Shown here: positions 7,701 through 9,330 of the stretch, piece by piece
Position numbering within the stretch: the first letter of the stretch is position 1
How the letters are laid out: each line of letters starts with the position of its first letter
Source: Lentimicrobiaceae bacterium
GTDB lineage: Bacteria; Bacteroidota; Bacteroidia; Bacteroidales; WCHB1-69
Assembly (NCBI GenBank): GCA_009787485.1
Contig: WQWP01000084.1
Location: 1 to 9,330 of the forward strand
Direction: 5' to 3'
DNA: 9,330 nucleotides
Notes under the pieces: generated by a model
Databases searched by the model: none
Told to the model about the DNA's origin: nothing
What the model saw: the letters and a program-made list of their open reading frames with translations, nothing else
Program-made: the position numbers and the translations under genes

Positions 7701-9330
7701 CGGAAGCGGTTCTTGCCTCCTCAGGCATAATGGTACTTGATAGTGGAAACTTCTGGTCGCGAATAGGTATCCCTTTTACTACGGGCGCTACTTCTTCCAG
7801 TATTATTTTCAGAATATATAACAAAGAACAATCTAAAGACGGTAACGACTGGGCGATGGACGACATTGAAATACGGTTATGCGCTAATCCGGTAGTTACA
7901 GAACTGGCGCCGGAGGGTGTAGAAATTTGTGAAAATCAGCCTTTCACATTAAGCGGAACCTATACCGATGCCGGAACTTTCGGCAAAAATCTCAGCTACA
8001 GGTGGGAATACAGCACAACGGGAGATATAAATACATTGTCGGACTGGGATTCCGTACCGGGCAGTAGCGGCACAGTTACCAACGGAAGAGTGGTTTCATC
8101 TTATACCATAGACTCTCTTACGGCAGGGCGTGCAGGTTTCTACCGGCTGGCGGTATCTACAGCAGCGCAAATTGAGGGCTCGTATTGCAGGGCGATTTCA
8201 GAGCCTGTAGAGCTGAAAGTAAAAAACTCCGGTATAAGCGCCATTGGTGGCGACAGCACAGTGTGCGAAGGCAACACCATTACACTTACCAATGCGGTAA
8301 CCGGCGGTACATGGATAAGCAGCAACCCTGAAATAGCCACTGTAGATATTATCTCCGGCGAGGTAATGGGTATAAGTGCAGGTAGTGTTGAAATATCTTA
8401 TAAAGTAGAAAACAACGGTTGTACAGGTACAACTTCCACTATAATAGCAGTAGCTTCATCACCAAATGCGGGCACTATCAGCGAGGTAAGCTCAGTGTGT
8501 GAAAGAAGCTCTGTGATACTAACCTCCTCAGTAGCCGGAGGTACATGGGCAAGCGTTCATCCGGAAGTAGCTACCGTTAATGAATGGGGCGTGCTAACCG
8601 GCGTGAGCGCAGGGGTTGCCAAAATCGTTTATTCGGTAACACAAAACGGATGTACGGATACCACTTCTGTTAATATAACGGTAATCGCTTTTCCGGATGC
8701 AGGAGAAATTGAAATACCTGCGGCTATTTGTGTGAATGACACAGTGATCGCTTCAACATCTACTCCGGTACAAAACACTACATGGTTAAGCAGTAATCCT
8801 GAAATTGCTAAAATTGACGCCGCTACAGGCAAACTCATCGGGATACAAGATGGAAGTGTGATGATATCGTGCATCCTATCCAACGGCATTTGTATCGACA
8901 CGCTCAGAACATTACTGGAGGTTGATTTTTGCTTAGACTGCTCGGAAGGCGGTACGGTTTTATACCGGCAAGACTTTGGCGGAAATAGCCCTTCAGATCC
9001 CCATACTGCGAATGAAGGTTTTCCGAAAGAACATTCGGAATTGTGGTACAGTAAGACAACTACCCACGGCGCGCCGCATTTTAGAGGATATTATAATTTG
9101 ACAAAAGACCCTGAATATGTATATCCCGAAGGTTTTTACAGTATAAACGACCACACTCATTTTGGAGACCCGTATCGTGGCTATATGATGTTTATTGATC
9201 CTTTTACCGATGATAATGGCAAGATTTTGTATCAAACCGAAATCCACGACTTGTGCGCAGAAACAAAACTATATTTCTCAGCTTGGTTTACAGACCTGAA
9301 CAAGTATGTGCATGCAAAAGCAGAAAGACC
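4715..9330 (+). CDS. Giant exported modular protein: IgGFc-binding-like domain plus repeated Ig/Big_2 modules, 3' end outside window
   Basis: The frame runs 1538 codons without a stop to the window edge. The ATG follows an A-rich leader, as is usual in Bacteroidota. Residues 1-20 are a signal peptide (MKR, hydrophobic core, cut after SAQA). Residues about 24-450 match the IgGFc-binding N-terminal family (PF17517): GTDFWLAF at 26-33, repeated SNKPV / SDKPVQV segments, and FFQQLTPVNTWGKKFMVP at 234-251. An array follows: A1 457-658, B1 659-770, C1 771-852, A2 858-1056, B2 1057-1169, C2 about 1174-1249, C3 1250-1326, C4 1327-1405, A3 from 1411 (cut off). B modules look like Ig folds (LSYRWE, VPGS, AG-YR). 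C modules look like Big_2 (W-SSNPE-AT-D, G-I-G). The expected place is the cell surface or outside the cell, as an adhesin-like protein. A C-terminal type IX secretion sorting or gliding-associated domain is predicted but not visible. IgG binding itself is not implied. Confidence 0.9.
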   Translation, partial: MKRGIFFILLSLFCTFSAQAQLETKGTDFWLAFAKTYIYDQPDNLIFEIKIVADEAATGTIKYTSLSNITIPFTISAGGVFTHTLSLTERNAVYNATYGITISNKSIHIESDVPVSVYAINLVNHLAGDAIADATNVLPTSVLGTEYYHAGRISDDPAGTRNKFDQNLIIVTQNGTNIYQNGKEIGTNLSAGAVYYNQFAPNKDITGARITSNKPVAYFSAHNFCQISGGGDNFFQQLTPVNTWGKKFMVPVTSRGIELIRIVASQDNTTITQTGGTITTKYGGKNSLTLDAGQWVELEIKLSSNGCYIQSDKPVQVCSYMVGGAYPGAINTIGGDESICWVPPVEQRLNSVLISPFVMSNFNRHYALIVTPTATKNNTTVSIGGAPAVGLSGGTWYDNSDSGMSFYNVELSNSSVAYTYSNNSGVIVYAYGFGVAISYYYMAGSAARPLEVNCLEEGTLLYKQDFGGNDVNDPPFAKLPFSCGFTEVPFSATGPKGESYYNLVKNAHNVYPGEFWADNYDHTYPEDPDRGYMMVVHPVCSITPPPRTGQVVYGTHIGGLCDGVTLSFSAWLTDVNDKGESFGGKHPIVEMIVLDKITGDTLKSSGIIEVPHGKVWTRYSFDFELPQGVDSITFKILNKQPAFQGNDLGIDDIEIRLCTPPVLTTLPDVIEECKGSATTLYASYTDDGIFGNELSYRWERSLDGNINNPSGWLVVPGSQGSVPTGIVSSLFTMPLLKASDAGYYRFVVGKVSSINKWACRAASKVIELKVNALSSIGEIKIPAAICVNDTVVASAPFSVQGNSWLSSNPEVATIDAVTGKIIGIQDGRVMISCIVSDGICTDTLRTLLEVDFCLDCSEGGTVLYRQDFGGNSPSDPYTSPTGFSPENSDLLYSTVNIHQTHERGYYTLTKNPYYIYKEGFHSITDHTHPEDTTRGYMMFVDPYTNDYDRILYQTEIHDLCAETKLYFSAWFTDINRYVHLKAVRPKIELQMIDFDTEAVLASSGIMVLDSGNFWSRIGIPFTTGATSSSIIFRIYNKEQSKDGNDWAMDDIEIRLCANPVVTELAPEGVEICENQPFTLSGTYTDAGTFGKNLSYRWEYSTTGDINTLSDWDSVPGSSGTVTNGRVVSSYTIDSLTAGRAGFYRLAVSTAAQIEGSYCRAISEPVELKVKNSGISAIGGDSTVCEGNTITLTNAVTGGTWISSNPEIATVDIISGEVMGISAGSVEISYKVENNGCTGTTSTIIAVASSPNAGTISEVSSVCERSSVILTSSVAGGTWASVHPEVATVNEWGVLTGVSAGVAKIVYSVTQNGCTDTTSVNITVIAFPDAGEIEIPAAICVNDTVIASTSTPVQNTTWLSSNPEIAKIDAATGKLIGIQDGSVMISCILSNGICIDTLRTLLEVDFCLDCSEGGTVLYRQDFGGNSPSDPHTANEGFPKEHSELWYSKTTTHGAPHFRGYYNLTKDPEYVYPEGFYSINDHTHFGDPYRGYMMFIDPFTDDNGKILYQTEIHDLCAETKLYFSAWFTDLNKYVHAKAER
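6083..6688 (+). repeat. Module A, copy 1 (about 202 aa)
   Basis: This is the first copy of a recurring module bounded by EGTLLYKQDFGGND and DDIEIRLC. Internal landmarks are DHTYPEDPDRGYMM (from residue 521), LSFSAWLTDVND and GNDLGIDDIEIRLC. Its middle carries a Pro-rich insertion (SITPPPRTG) absent from copies 2 and 3. The predicted pattern of beta strands and a closing Asp-Asp-Ile resembles jelly-roll or MAM-like binding domains. I cannot name a family with certainty. Confidence 0.7.
7046..7670 (+). repeat. Intragenic direct repeat, upstream copy
   Basis: This stretch covers most of module C1 and the first two thirds of A2, and recurs at 8705-9330. Landmarks such as CCTGCGGCTAT (7058 against 8717), GGGATACAAGATGGA (7181 against 8840) and ACGCTCAGAACATT (7241 against 8900) are all offset by 1659 bases. 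After a one-codon insertion the offset is 1662. From 7175 to 7340 I count only about a dozen differences, mostly silent. The A2 middle is more divergent. Confidence 0.85.
7286..7882 (+). repeat. Module A, copy 2 (199 aa)
   Basis: Residues 858-1056, from EGGTVLYRQDFGGN to DDIEIRLC, with DHTHPEDTTRGYMM, LCAETKLYFSAWFTDIN and GNDWAMDDIEIRLC. It is preceded by the CLDC linker, a Cys pair also found before copy 3. It is much closer to copy 3 than to copy 1. Confidence 0.75.
8234..8929 (+). repeat. Three tandem Big_2-like modules C2-C3-C4
   Basis: Three units of about 77 residues lie back to back (8234-8461, 8462-8692, 8693-8929). Each has a conserved Cys (VCEGN, VCERS, ICVND), a Trp strand (TWISSNPEIATVD, TWASVHPEVATVN, TWLSSNPEIAKID), a Gly-rich turn and a second Cys (NNGCT, QNGCT, SNGICI), so an intradomain disulphide is plausible. 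C2 and C3 are one subtype. C4 belongs with C1 (PAAICVNDTV). Confidence 0.75.
8705..9330 (+). repeat. Intragenic direct repeat, downstream copy
   Basis: This is the second copy of 7046-7670, covering module C4 and the start of A3. It is cut by the window edge, so its true length is unknown. Differences from the first copy are clustered in the variable middle of module A (about 9000-9080), while the C/A junction is nearly identical. Confidence 0.85.
8945..9330 (+). repeat. Module A, copy 3, truncated by window edge
   Basis: It begins EGGTVLYRQDFGGN at residue 1411 and runs through DHTHFGDPYRGYMM and LYFSAWFTDLN to the last base. By analogy with copy 2, about 70 more residues ending in DDIEIRLC and then a B module are expected outside the window. 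Confidence 0.75.

Noticed and set aside
6095..9247. Several minus-strand open frames of 66-99 codons opposite the giant gene
   Set aside because: They are antisense shadows of a long continuous coding frame, and similar ones recur only because the modules repeat.
7046..9330. CRISPR array or mobile element as explanation of the repeats
   Set aside because: The repeats are hundreds of bases long, keep the coding frame (offset a multiple of three), and encode protein domains; there are no short regular spacers, transposase or terminal inverted repeats.

Overview
The window looks like a piece of a Bacteroidota genome, probably of the Bacteroidales type. Three things suggest this. Coding DNA is moderately A+T-rich and the spacers are extremely A+T-rich. 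There are good matches to the Bacteroidota promoter element TAnnTTTG. A very large exported protein combines an IgGFc-binding-like N-terminus with repeated Ig-like modules, an architecture typical of that phylum. The assignment is inferred from these features and not from a database match.

Layout from left to right. Positions 1-561 (+) are the C-terminal half of an MFS_3-type efflux transporter whose 5' end lies outside the window. Positions 677-1002 (+) hold a decayed RhuM-family gene. It keeps its own promoter and start codon but has an internal deletion that shifts the frame and a truncated C-terminus. Next come three minus-strand paralogues of exactly 320 residues each (1124-2086, 2400-3362, 3402-4364), with a conserved N-terminal segment that looks like a helix-turn-helix and a conserved C-terminal signature. 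The upper two are only 37 bp apart and are probably co-transcribed. The lowest is separated by a 313-bp gene-free spacer that carries a perfect 20-bp palindrome.

A 350-bp divergent spacer (4365-4714), unusually rich in long A and T homopolymers, separates the paralogues from the main gene. That gene starts at 4715 (+) and is still open at 9330, giving at least 1538 codons with no stop. It encodes a signal peptide, an IgGFc-binding-like domain of about 430 residues, and then a modular array: A-B-C, A-B-C-C-C, A (cut off). A is a module of about 200 residues beginning near LY-QDFGGN and ending DDIEIRLC. B is an Ig-like domain. C is a bacterial Ig-like (Big_2-type) domain. The stretch 7046-7670 recurs at 8705-9330, offset by 1659-1662 bp, which points to recent duplication or gene conversion inside the gene.

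The likely working unit is the divergent pair: a bank of related putative DNA-binding proteins facing a giant surface or secreted protein across a homopolymer-rich promoter region. That the first controls the second is inference. The MFS gene and RhuM remnant appear functionally unrelated to that pair.
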